Positions 14,605 to 25,181 of a stretch of 64,000 nt of DNA are shown piece after piece. The notes below the pieces were generated by a model. That model was not told the DNA's origin and made no database searches. It worked only from the letters and a program-made list of their open reading frames with translations. The stretch is from the NCBI GenBank assembly GCA_020536535.1, contig JAHLWZ010000843.1:1-64000 (forward strand), in the 5' to 3' direction. This DNA comes from Pelomyxa schiedti (taxonomy: Eukaryota; Evosea; Pelobiontida; Pelomyxidae). Position 1 is the stretch's first letter. The number at the start of each line of letters is the position of its first letter. The translations under genes were made by a program, and so were the position numbers.

Positions 14605-16330
14605 TCATAATTGAAAACTGATTCTAATTTGAATAGGAGGTGCTCCTCGGATTGGCCAAGCAAGAGTGAGAATGTGCTGTAGAACTTCGAGTGGTAGGTT
14701 GTGGTGAGAAAGTGGACAGGATGGGGGTTCGCGGCAGAATGCTATTAACATAACCCGCATTTCACTCCATCTGGGTTTTGTTCCATATACTCGTTTGACA
14801 ATACCTACAGCCATTACAGCTTGGTTCTCAACTAGAATCAATGTTCCGAGCTTCGGGTGAACGGAATACTCTTCAATGAATAGACGTTTTCTTGGGAGAA
14901 TGATGACATTGGCCCGTTCTCCTTGGTGAAGGATTCCGGTCACAGTATGTTGATTGTTTGTGGACTTGGATCTGGAGCACTGGGTAATGCCAGATATTCT
15001 TCCAGTAAATACCGCTGTATGAACAAAGCATAGAGGCTCACAGCCAGCCCATATCCCATTCTTGGAATGAACAACGTGAATCTTCAAAGAATATTGTGAA
15101 TGCGGAAGTACTATTTTGTGGTGACCTGTGCACTGAACCAACGAACAATATTTGGCTTGGATCCTCCTGAAACTATGACATCCCCATGTTTGAAATCGCT
15201 CTTTCCACAGGCCCGTGCATTAACCCCAACAAAAAATCCTGGAGTCACCTGTTTGCAGTCCATGGGAAATTGCTCAATTGACTTTGCCATCGTGGTTATT
15301 CCCGGCGGAACTATATGAATAGAATCGCCAGCTCGTAGGCTTCCATACTCAACCCTACCAATCACAACTGTGCCAATACCACCAATCTTCTCAACAGCAC
15401 AAATAGGTATTCTAAGTTGGTCCCCCATTGGTGGGCGCTGGTACTGGACAACTTGCATTGCTTGTAATAAAGTGGGCCCTCTGAACCAATCCATTTTTCC
15501 GGATGTCTTAACGATATTCTCTCCCGTTTGGGCGGATATGGGAACAAAGTGAATTTTGGTTACATCGTGCCCCACCTTATAAGAAGGTGAGACGCATATC
15601 AATAGCGAGAGGGAGTAAAGTGCACCTGCTTCATCATTGAAGAAATCAGGGATTGAAATGCATCAAATATTGCCTGCGACCAGTTGCATTGATCCATTTT
15701 ATTAATAGCCACGACCAGAGTTTTAAACCTGTTTGCCAAGCAAACAAGTATAATGTCGGTCAATCCTTTGCGGACAAGACTTACATCGAGTTCCTCCTTC
15801 AAAGTCCTATCAGCTCCATTTCGGATATTTCAAGTTACCGCTTTTGGTGACACAACAAACAATGCAGCGTCGGCCCTTCCGCTTGCAATAATGAGATTTT
15901 TGAGGAACTTGACGCATCCAGGAGTGTCAATAAGCCAGAATGGCTTTCGGGCCATCTTTGACAGCAAGGTTTGGTGTGCCACAATAGTAAGTCCGGTTTC
16001 ATACTCCTCTGGCAAGCGGTTACTAAGGTCAGCCAAACTATTCCCCCTACTGTGCACTTGTCAAAATTTCTTAAGGTGCTGATGTACCAAAAGAAGATAG
16101 GAAATAAAAACAAGACATGCAACTGCTGGGAAAAAAAACCAAGACCTCGCATACGTTGAACGAGGAAAGTTCATCTCCATTCCCATTATGGGACGGCGCG
16201 TCTGAGGTGGTTGGCCCCACCAACGCGGAGCCGACTCATCCAACACCATAAACCGACCCACAAGTGTGGATTTACCACTGTCGCACGGCCCAACCACCAA
16301 CCAACTCACGTGGTCCGTCACGGCGTTCAT
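14605..16330 (-). CDS. Divergent HBS1/eEF1A/eRF3-like GTPase with F-box-like C-terminal tail
   Basis: Exon order gives G1 GPCDSGKSTLVGR, switch II region LIDTPGCVKFLKNLI, G4 AINKMDQCNW, G5 SAQTGE, then beta-barrel domains II and III ending in AVMAVGIVKRVYG. NKMDQCNWSQ resembles HBS1. In active family members switch II reads D-x-P-G-H; here the catalytic His is Cys, and the usual R-G-(I/L)-T is ETGLT. After domain III there is an extra tail of about 50 residues with NLPLEVLQHILTLAW, like the first helix of an F-box, then a stop. A frame break at a four-base homopolymer (15114-15117) splits domain III: adding one A on the coding strand restores VTTKIVLPHS. This may be a sequencing error. The gene starts 40 bp from the OTU gene's start, on the opposite strand. 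Confidence 0.75.
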
Positions 16331-16370
16331 CTACACCAGGTTTTTCTGTTAAATCAACAGATTACCGTCA
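16331..16370. promoter_or_regulatory. 40-bp head-to-head intergenic space
   Basis: The two start codons (16330 minus, 16371 plus) are separated by only 40 bases. Any promoter must be shared or extend into coding sequence. No TATA-like element was picked out. Confidence 0.5.
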
Positions 16371-18022
16371 ATGAGGGGAAGAAGGCGAGGGCGGGCGTCG
16401 CGGCACGGCGGGGAGCCGGATGGTGTTGCTGTTGCCGCCGATGCAAAACTCACCGCTGCGGCCACCAACACTGACACAAGCGCAAGTGAACGCGCCGAGC
16501 ACCGATCCCACAATGACAACGAGACGGCCGACACCAGCAACAACAGCGACGGCGGCGACAACGAGGGCGAAAACGACGAGGAACCGACGGAAGGGGGAGG
16601 CAGGCGCGCGCGGCCAGAGACTCGCGAGAAGATGAGGAAGAGGCACAGGCTGGAGGCCAAGCAAGTCGACGCGCAGGTGGCGAAGATGATGGCAGGGTGC
16701 CCTCGCCGGGACCCCAGGCGGCCCGAGGTGGAGGCGCAGGCGGCGGCCCTCAGGAAGCAGACTGCAGATCGACACGCCGCTGAATCGGTGCGCGTGCGCG
16801 TGTGCGTGTGCGTGCGCGCGTGTGTGTATTATATATTATATGTGCATTTTCAATACAAACTTTAGTGATTTTTTTTTGGCGAACTGGGTGGCGGTTTTTG
16901 TGTATGAGTTTTGTTCTTAAAGCAACTGTTCTAGGCGAATTTTGTTGAACCCACGCCGGAAAAGATAGAGGAGCCAGTAATTCCTGATTCTGTATTGAAT
17001 CGGCGTCTCCAAAAGCAGAAGCAACTTGTATGATTTCATTTGTTATTAATAGTACTAAATAGAAATTCCCAGACTAGTTTACTTAAAGATGGATGGTTTT
17101 CGTTTTAATACTGCCACAGGAGCAACAAAGGCATAAAGAGCTGGAACACATCAGACGTGTAGCTGAATTAGCTGCTCAACCTTCACCAGATGAGATAGAA
17201 ACTCAACAAATTTCCGCTCATCTAACTCCACATGGATTCAAAATATTCAAGGTTTTGCCTTCGAAAATTCCCGCTTTTTCATTAAGCTTTTTTCTTTTGG
17301 TAGGTTCCAGCTGATGGCAGCTGCCTGTTCAGTGCCTTAGCAGATCAATTGACTCGACTTTCTTGTGTTTTCCCACCTGTGTGCACAGAGTTTTACACCT
17401 CAGCAATCAAACACTCGTAGGGTGCACATGATTTGGTGAAATTCCTTCGCAATACTGCTGCACACTACATTGAATCACACCCAGATCTATTTGTCGGTTT
17501 CATTGAATCTGATAACCCAAAATGTTTGCAAACCACATTGCTCCCTTTCCCATTAAATCTTCCTCAGCTTCCAATGCTCAGAAAGTGCAAGCATACTGTA
17601 AGAAGATCCGCAATGGTGACTTGTGGGGAGGGCAGCAGGAAATCGTTGCACTCGCCAACGCTCTTGGATGCACTGTTCACATCCACAACACCTCAGAAAC
17701 ACCGGTCATAATTGGCCCCTCTGACGACACACCCCACGAAACACCAGCAACAGTTACTAGCACAAGCTCCACTACAGTGGCTCCCACACAAGAGCAAGAA
17801 GAGGCCAACGACCCATCCAGTGTCAGTGAAACAACACCCCAAGGCAACAAGAAAAAGGGCAGTACAAACAACAAGAGAAAGGGTACAAAACTAGCAAACT
17901 CCACAGCAGCAACACACAGGCCCCCTGTCACTTTCCCGCACCCCAATCCAGTTCTGCACATCAGCTTTCACCTGCATGCCTACACCCTAGGCGAGCACTA
18001 TAACAGCGTAGTATCCCTATGA
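16371..18022 (+). CDS. OTUD6B: OTU-domain deubiquitinase, OTUD6 type
   Basis: This cysteine protease removes ubiquitin. The GC-rich first exon encodes an acidic/basic helical N-terminus (EKMRKRHRLEAKQVDAQ) like OTUD6's coiled region. The OTU core follows: PADGSCLFSAL with catalytic Asp and Cys, AAHYIESHPDLF, a GDLWGGQQEIVALA segment, and the C-terminal LGEHYNSVV with catalytic His, all in OTUD6B order. A Ser/Thr/Lys-rich insert lies between the last two. An apparent in-frame TAG at 17418-17420 is explained by a 42-nt intron (17379-17420). A GT-rich purine/pyrimidine repeat near 16788-16825 falls at the first intron's start. The Asn of the usual DGNC is Ser here, which some active OTUs share. 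Confidence 0.85.
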
Positions 18023-18110
18023 CAACACACACCCAAACAACCAGAACATAACCCATTCCTTCAGCATTCGGGGCTTTGTGTTTTTCCAATTTGTAAAAAC
18101 CAAACAAAAA

Positions 18111-21100
18111 ATGTCGACGTCGGTTCAGCCGCAGGAGGAGAACGACAATCAAGGGGAGGAGGCAGCAGAGAAGGGCGAGGGGGACGAGGTAGCAGGCGAA
18201 GAGGAGGCCGACGAGGAAGAGGAGGAAGAAGGGGAGGGGGAGGCGGAGGATGAGGATGAGGATGAGGATGAGGATGAGGAGGAGGAGGAGGAGGAGGAGG
18301 AGGGAGAGGACCGAGGTGGCGCCGCCCAGGATCAGCAGCAGGGTGGGGCGGAGAAGGCGGACGGCGGGGGATCCATGGAGGACAACAGCGGGGACGACGG
18401 CGAGGACTGCGGCGGCACCAATAACGGCGCCTGGGGCGAAGACGACGGCGGCGGCGGCGGCGCCCCGCCCCCCGACACAGAAACAACCAGCAGCAGCAGC
18501 AGCGGCGCGCAGGAGGGGGCAGCCAGGACCCACGGGGCAGGGGAGACGGCAGGAGGGGCGGGGGGCAGGGGCAGGGGCGCCCCGTGGCTACGACTGCCTC
18601 CCCGGGTGCGCCAGCGGGGGGCGGGTGTGGTGCCTGGACTGCGGCGCGGTTCTGTGTGTTACACACGACCCGTTTGTGCACAACTTGCCGGCTCTGAGGT
18701 AGCTTGGTGGTCGTGGTTGTTGCTTGCGCTTGTGCGTAGTTGTTGGTATCTAGTTGTCACTGGGTGCTTTTTTTTTTTTGTTGTTGTTGTTGTTGTTGTT
18801 GTTGTTATGATTATTATATGGATTTGTTGGCTGAAAGAGGACAAAGGGGGCATGGAAAGAAAATCAGTTTGGATGACCCAACTACAGTTCCTAGTGTATT
18901 TTGCGCGAGACACACTAGCAGATACACTGGGTGGTGTCAAGTGGACAAGGTTTGTCTTATTTGTTCCCTCATCCAGCTGGTTTTTCCTAACTACAAATTT
19001 CCTTCTTTACCAGACTCTCATTTGCCCAACTTGTTACTCAGAGTCACACCAAGGCCATGCCATTGTATCATTGGCTGACGCACGCTTACAAGTCTCCAAA
19101 GACATGCCCTCACTCCGTGGGATTTGTACGGGAAAAAGCGAGGCCCAACAAAAAATACAAACCCAGCTTGATACTATCACCACATTGTACCAGTCATCTT
19201 ACAGAAATTTATGCACTCAAGTTATTACTCACTCCCACAGAAACCCCAACTATTAATAACACTCTACAGATAGGCTTACTGATAGAGTCTCTAGAAAAAA
19301 TGAAACTCTCCCTCAGTGCCTCTATTGCCACCTCCCGAAACCTTCAGGAGAAACAACTTAAAGAAGCTCTTTCCAAGTGCAGTCCTTCTCGTCAAGTTAC
19401 ATCACTAGTGGTAGGAAATAAATGAAGCACAAAGGAATTTATTTACCACTCCACAGGAAAGGCTCCTGTCTTTAGAATCCACGCCAGACAACAGTTCAAT
19501 GTTATCAGTATATTCGAGTTTATATCCCCTGAGGCATTCCTTTGAAGAGTCTGCAGATAAGGCGATAGATCCATATTTAACTCCGCTTCCATCTATCAAA
19601 CTTTGTGGGGTTGAGGAAGTCAAGGCAACCATTTTGAAAATGTGTTGGGAATTTGAAAACTCTTCCCCATCTGAGAGTACCAAGCTGAAAACCAAACAGC
19701 CTAGTACAAACAAAGAAACAATTGTCGAATGTACTCAAACAACACATCAGAAATTTCCTCAAGGTTCCGCACCAGTGGACACCCAAGTCACGCAATCGGT
19801 GGAACCTTCTTTTTCCACTCAATCAACTGTTGCTTCTTCTTCTCAATCTACAAGTATTTCTGCAGCCCCCCGCTCAATCGCCCCATCACCACCAAACCCT
19901 ACGGCACCTGTTCCTTTTGCACGAGAGTGCAAAGACTTCTATACTTTAGGACTTCACAATGACTCCGTATTACTGTGGTTAAAAAATCATGGAATATCCA
20001 AGCCCTCACATGTTCAGCAGAATGTACTGACACATATTTTTTCTGGTATCTTCCCATTAATCAGCTGTTCTATGGTGATCAAATCCAGGAGAAAATGTCT
20101 TCCTTCAAGCAGTACCTAGCACTGGCCGAACCACCTCATTTATAATTGCTGCCCTTAATGCAATAGATTACAGCCGTAGTCTTTGTCAAGGGCTCTTCAT
20201 TTGTCCCACTCTCACAGTTGCACACACAACATTCCAGGTATTTTTTTCTTTTATCTCAGGAAAGAAGTTCCCATAATAACTTTTAGGCGATGCAAGATTT
20301 TACTTCAAATATAACTCTTTGCACTCTCCATAGTCAAGTCAACCCCCATGCTGCCCTTATTATTGGAACAATAGACAGTATTGCTGAGGTTTCGTTTCTA
20401 ATTAACTTTTGCCCTTCTAATCACTTTAGGGGTTAAACAGTGGGAAGTTCAGCATTTCAGCCGTAAAAATGGTAGCTTTCTGTCGTGCAACAAGAATTAT
20501 CCCTCCGTATGTAAGGGGCAACCTTGCCTTATTTATCTAATGTGTCCCCATACAGTGGCCTTTCCGCTTCAATAAACACTCTCCTTAAGCACGTACCTCT
20601 GACAGCACAAGTTTTGATGTTTGACCGAGTTCCTTCCTTTGATACACTCGATGTACTCCACAGGTTTGGCAAAGATAAAGCCACTTCCATCACCCAATCC
20701 GGTGAGGCAAGGCCAGCCACCCCCTCAGCCTCTACAGCTCCTTCTCCAAACAACCAAATCAACGCACACAGCCCCACCCCAAGCCCCAGCCCCAGCCCCA
20801 CACCCGACACCCCAAAGCAAAGTAGCTCCTCCAACCCCGAAGGTCCTGCCCCAACAACACCAAATCCAATCACAACAACAACAACCCCCACATCCACAAC
20901 CACCCCGTCTCCGCCGCCCCCAGCATCCCAAGTCCCATCATCCGCTGCGTCCTCCGCGCCGCCCCGCTCCACAAAATCCACGCCGACCAAGCCCCCTTCG
21001 CCCCCAGCGAACCAGCCATCTTCCTCGTCCGCTAGCTCCCCGGCACCGGCACCCACCAGCGCCTCGGAGCCCTCGCCCCATAATGGTGGTGGCGATGGTG

Positions 21101-21693
21101 GTGGTGCGGTGGCCAAGAGTGCCACCACTGGCACCCCGGCGGTGCCGGCGCACCGGCTGAAGCTCTACTACGCGGTGATACAGCAGGAGTACGACATATC
21201 GCAGGTGTTTGCCCACATTGTGCAGCACATGTCTGGGAAGCACAGGAAGGTGCTGCTGGTCCCCTCGACGCTCAAGAAGCAGGACAGCCAGAGGATCGCG
21301 GAGCACCTCAAGACCCACATAACCAAGTACCCTGTTTCCAACCTGTTTGGCGCCAAGAAGGAGGACCCTGAGTGCAAGGATTTCGTCAAGTCCAAGTCTG
21401 CGGCTGCAGTTGTCAACAACTATGACTTGATATCGATATCTTCTTCCACTCTAGTGATTGTTCAGGGTGTATCTGTTCTCCCATCACCAGCCATGTGTGT
21501 AATTCTTTACTCTTTACATACTATCAAAATGCTCAGATAAAATCCCCAATCAACTATTTACCACTATCACAGGCTAAAGAACCTCCCGGAATTGGAAGTG
21601 ATCTTTTTACTTTTAGAGAGTCACAAATCAGGACTGGCAAGGTGGGGTGAGACTGTCAAAATTCCGTTTACCGAAATCTTGTTTGGTAGTTAA
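18111..21693 (+). CDS. B-box zinc-finger protein fused to a degenerate DEAD-box helicase fold
   Basis: The start ATG opens a long Glu/Asp tract, then (after a proposed 46-nt intron within the GC-rich region) an Ala/Pro tract and a zinc module: CLPGCASGG, VWCLDCGAVLCVTHD, CPTCYSESHQGH. A coiled-coil stretch follows (LQEKQLKEALSKC). The second half matches a DEAD-box ATPase: Q-motif region SKPSHVQQNV, ENVFLQAVPSTGRTTSFIIAAL for motif I, CPTLTVAHT for Ia, and IIGTIDSI for Ib. The DEAD position reads AFCRATRI and the SAT position FDRV. After a Pro/Ser-rich insert (about 20700-21110) comes KLYYAVIQQEYD ... KVLLVPSTLKKQ, like the start of the helicase C domain. Key catalytic residues (Lys of GKT, DEAD, SAT) are all lost, so I infer a non-catalytic, possibly RNA- or protein-binding, helicase fold. 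All exons join in one direction, but a transcript is needed to prove a single gene. Confidence 0.65.
18246..18300 (+). repeat. GAGGAT/GAG acidic-coding repeat
   Basis: Repeated GAGGAT units followed by GAG units encode an Asp/Glu tract near the N-terminus of the B-box/pseudo-helicase protein. Confidence 0.8.
18779..18808 (+). repeat. GTT trinucleotide microsatellite
   Basis: About nine GTT repeats lie within an intron of the B-box/pseudo-helicase gene. Confidence 0.8.
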
Positions 21694-21760
21694 AGAAATA
21701 AACTGGGTTACATGATTCTGCTTTATTTTCTCTCTCTTTTTTTTTTTGTTGTTGTGCTCA

Positions 21761-24700
21761 CTACGACTGTAACATTTTGTTTACGATCCAGTCCAGTCCC
21801 TTTTTTCGGATGCAGTATATTAGAACATTACCAAATGAAAGGTGTGGAGATGAACCTCATATAGTCCATCACCAGAAGTAGCACAACAGGCCTGGACAAA
21901 CCACTTCCTTGTCCTTATGTGGTGCAGACCAAGTTGGTCAGTTAGTTCGCCTACCGGCATGGCAGCCGGCAAATCTTGTTTGTTTGCAAACACAAGCACA
22001 ACGGCATCGCGGAGTTCATCCTCGGACAGCATTTTCTGAAGCTCTTCGCTGGTTTCTCCTATGCGTTCCCTGTCATTCGAGTCTACAACGTACATAAGAC
22101 CCTGGGTGTTTTGGAAGTACTAATGAAAGTGAGTGAGAGAAAGAGTGTGAATGTTGGGGTTGTTTAGTGTAACCAAGTGAGTGTTCATACATGTCTCCAT
22201 AGGGGTCTAATTTTGTCTTCTATGGTGAATTAGTTGAGAACATAGTCAAAGTCGTATTGGAGCAAGTCAAGTTCTTACCGCCTCCAGTATCCCACACTGT
22301 AAGGTTGACGTTTTTGTAAGTTACTGTCTCAACATTGAATCCAATGGTAGGTACTACAATGAACAAAGTGCGTTAGAATCAAACCTGTTTTTGGCGCTCG
22401 GGATAGAACTTACTGGTGGTAACAATTTCACCAAGTTTAAGCTATCGAAGACTTAGGTGAGGGAAAATGATGATGTGGTCAACATACTTTATACAGAATA
22501 GTCGTCTTTCCTGCAGCATCTAAACCTGAGGGTGAATTGAGCAAAGGAAACAGTTGAAGGTATGGTTTATAGGTACGCATACCAACCATCAACAAGCGGA
22601 ATTCTTTCCTTTTCGGTAACCATCCTTGAACAGTTGTGAACGTGACTGAGGCCGCTCGCTGAAGGAGTGAGGGCCTTCGAGCATCTTCTTCATCCCGAGC
22701 TCTCAGTCTTTTAGCGAACTGGTGAGAGTGTGGCCAAATATGGAAGGAAGCTACGACCTTTCGTAATAAGTGTGAGTGACGGGATGGTTCATAAGATATC
22801 GAAGTTTCCAGATCTCTTGCCCTGCCAAGCTGCTCGTTCCAGAGGCTCTGGTTTATGTTAAGTGGTATTTTTTTCACTTTGAGAATGTACAGGGTCTCTG
22901 GAATCAACGTTTTGGCAATTTTGCATATTCGTCGGTTTGGAGAACCAAGTTCCGTAGCCTCCCAGTCATAGGCGGGGGATACCCTCACATCCCTCAACGT
23001 CTTAGATTGAGCTGGGGAAAAAAAGGAATACCTGGTGTATAGCACCCTCCATAATTCATTTGAGGAAGAGAGAACTCTGAAAGCACTACTTGTCCGCCCT
23101 ATGGATATGAGGTCCTAAAACTGGGATGAAAACTGGCAATGATCCATCAAAATTCAAACTTTGGCACTCAAGTACAGAAGAATCTCATGAAGAACTTCAC
23201 GAGGAAAATTCTTGAGGGTTCCAAAGATAGATTGTTGCTCCTGAGATGGCTTATTCATCTGACTGGAACCACCTGATATTGCCGCTGTATGCAACCACCC
23301 ACAAGAGACCTGAAAGTAGTTATTTGGGAAAATTGACGGAGTCCTGCATACCGCTTTAATATTCGTGTTAGACATCGTAAACGCTTCGACAAGCGTAGGT
23401 GCAATATACTCTTGTTTCAAAAATTGACCACACTGTCCATTTTTACTTGAACCAAAAGTGTATCTGTCTTTATGTTAAAAAGAAAATGAGAAACTGTTCT
23501 CAACTTGCATTTTTCCAGAACTTGTAACTATGGCACTATGTGCCGCACTAAATGCTCCATTTGCTGACATGGCGATAACTCTATCACCTCGTGTGCACAG
23601 TTCAACATTGAAGGAGTCAATAGGCCTGCAAAAATATGATTCCCAGTATTATCTTCCATCGCCCATACGTGGGAACCAGAATATTTTGATCGACGGTGTG
23701 GCCGCACTGGCTCCTTCTCCCCATTGATAACACTGTATTATGTAACCCCTCAGTACTTGAAGTTGGCACAGTAGCGAGCAGTGTGTGATTGTCACCACAT
23801 GCCACAATTTCAATTGCTGGAGTCCCTGTTGGCAAAGGAACTGGTTGTGGAGTCGTTCTATCAATGACATCGCCAAGCCCAAGCTGGCCAAACCTAAGAA
23901 AACGAGTGAGATCGTTAGCAGGAGATCGCTTTCGTACCTATTTGAACCACAAGTAAATACGGTACCAGTTTCCGTCATATATGCAACATGTTGACCACCG
24001 CAAGACACTTTCCTGATTGGTTGCGTGAGTTTAACTTGCTGGGGATTCTCTCTATCCTATTGGAAGAGTTATTAACAGAGAAACAAGATTTTATCCATAC
24101 TTTTGTGTCACCCAACCCAAGCTGCCCTTTAGAATTAGTGCCCCATGAGAAAGCACTACCATCAGAACAGATAACTACAGAAAAGGCACCACCAGCACTA
24201 ATGTGAGAAGGTCTCGAAAGAGATTCCAGTGGAGTATGAAGTGCCTGCACCACAGTTGGTGCTAGTGACTTGCCACATATTTCACCCCACATCCACACAT
24301 CACAGACGGGAGAAGCTTCAAGTGCGAGGCAGTGCATGCCACCACAAGCAATTTCAGCAATTACGTGGCCGTACAATCTAATAAGAAATAATTAAAATTC
24401 CCATGGAAGTTATATTGTCACATAAATAAGAGCCTAATACACACCCAACAACCGGGCGAGGGATTGGCTTCTCCTGACAAGCCCAAGGCGTTGCACCCAC
24501 CATATTATTGGTAGTGGCAGTAGCAGTAGCAGCAGAATTTGTAGCAGCACCTTTAGGCGGTGCTCCCTTTGCTGGGGTAGCGCCCTTGGCTGTTGCAGGA
24601 TTGGTTTTTGATGCAGTGACGGCGGAGGGATTTGGGGTGGGAGTGGATACAGGTGTAGTTGTTCCACTGCCGCCTCCGCAGGAGTATACTTCCCCTGTGG

Positions 24701-24973
24701 AAGACAGAATCAAGGTGACTGCACCACCACAGGAAACAGACTTAGCATTAACTCTGGAACCAAAAAGTGTAGCCACAAATGCTGGGCACTGTCTAAAAGC
24801 AAAAAAATGTTAATTTATTGTTTGCTTTTAAAAAAAGGCAAAACAAACATAGGTCCCTATGACCTTTCGATGGAATCACCGTGGCCAAGTTGGCCGTGGG
24901 AGGCAACGCCCCACGTGTAGACGAGGCCCGCCGGCATTATGGGAGCCGGACGAGATTCAGGTGCTGAAGTCAT
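21761..24973 (-). CDS. RCC1-repeat, F-box and ARF GTPase fusion protein
   Basis: Starting at the ATG at 24973, RCC1 repeats are seen as [29 protein letters not shown] and FTCGSNR, with a Pro/Ala/Thr insert. After the last repeat comes [19 protein letters not shown]; an intron then continues the F-box with [12 protein letters not shown] and [11 protein letters not shown] linker with a second LWK-like segment ([12 protein letters not shown]) leads into a full ARF domain: [74 protein letters not shown] and stop TAG at 21761. The ARF part has no own ATG or myristoylation Met-Gly. At the splice after WDTGG the residue equal to ARF1 Gln71 reads Glu. RCC1 repeats often act as GEFs or scaffolds, and F-boxes bind SKP1, so a ubiquitin-ligase adaptor carrying a small GTPase is inferred. 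Confidence 0.75.
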
Positions 24974-25181
24974 TATAGTGTGAGTCTCGGGGTCGACATT
25001 GGTGGCGAATTTGGTGGTTACCAGCATGCTTCGGTTACGGACTCACAGGTTTTAACCGGTAAACCGTTTTACACAGTGTGTCTCTGGACTTATTGCAGAA
25101 AGGCTTTGCACAACCAGTATTGAGGGGTTGTTAGTAACACAAAGAGTCGCAAGTTCCCGGGGTAATCTGTGTCAGTACAGA
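24974..25181. promoter_or_regulatory. Divergent intergenic space, RCC1-F-box-ARF / RNA ligase
   Basis: 208 bases separate the two start codons. It presumably holds both promoters; no specific element is identified. Confidence 0.4.

Noticed and set aside
17418-17420. In-frame TAG in the OTU gene, suggesting reassigned stop codons
   Set aside because: A 42-nt GT-AG intron (17379-17420) ending at this TAG restores the frame. TAA, TAG and TGA all end other genes at sensible places.
18061-18681. 206-residue Pro/Arg-rich minus-strand ORF
   Set aside because: It is the antisense shadow of the Glu/Asp-coding GC-rich exon; low complexity only.
20529-21134. 201-residue Gly/Val-rich minus-strand ORF
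   Set aside because: Antisense of the Pro/Ser-rich insert in the pseudo-helicase gene.
23057-23059. Independent start (MNYGGC) for a separate ARF gene with a 20-nt intron
   Set aside because: The same bases read better as the F-box segment [13 protein letters not shown] continuing the RCC1 gene; a 38-nt intron then joins the ARF part in frame.
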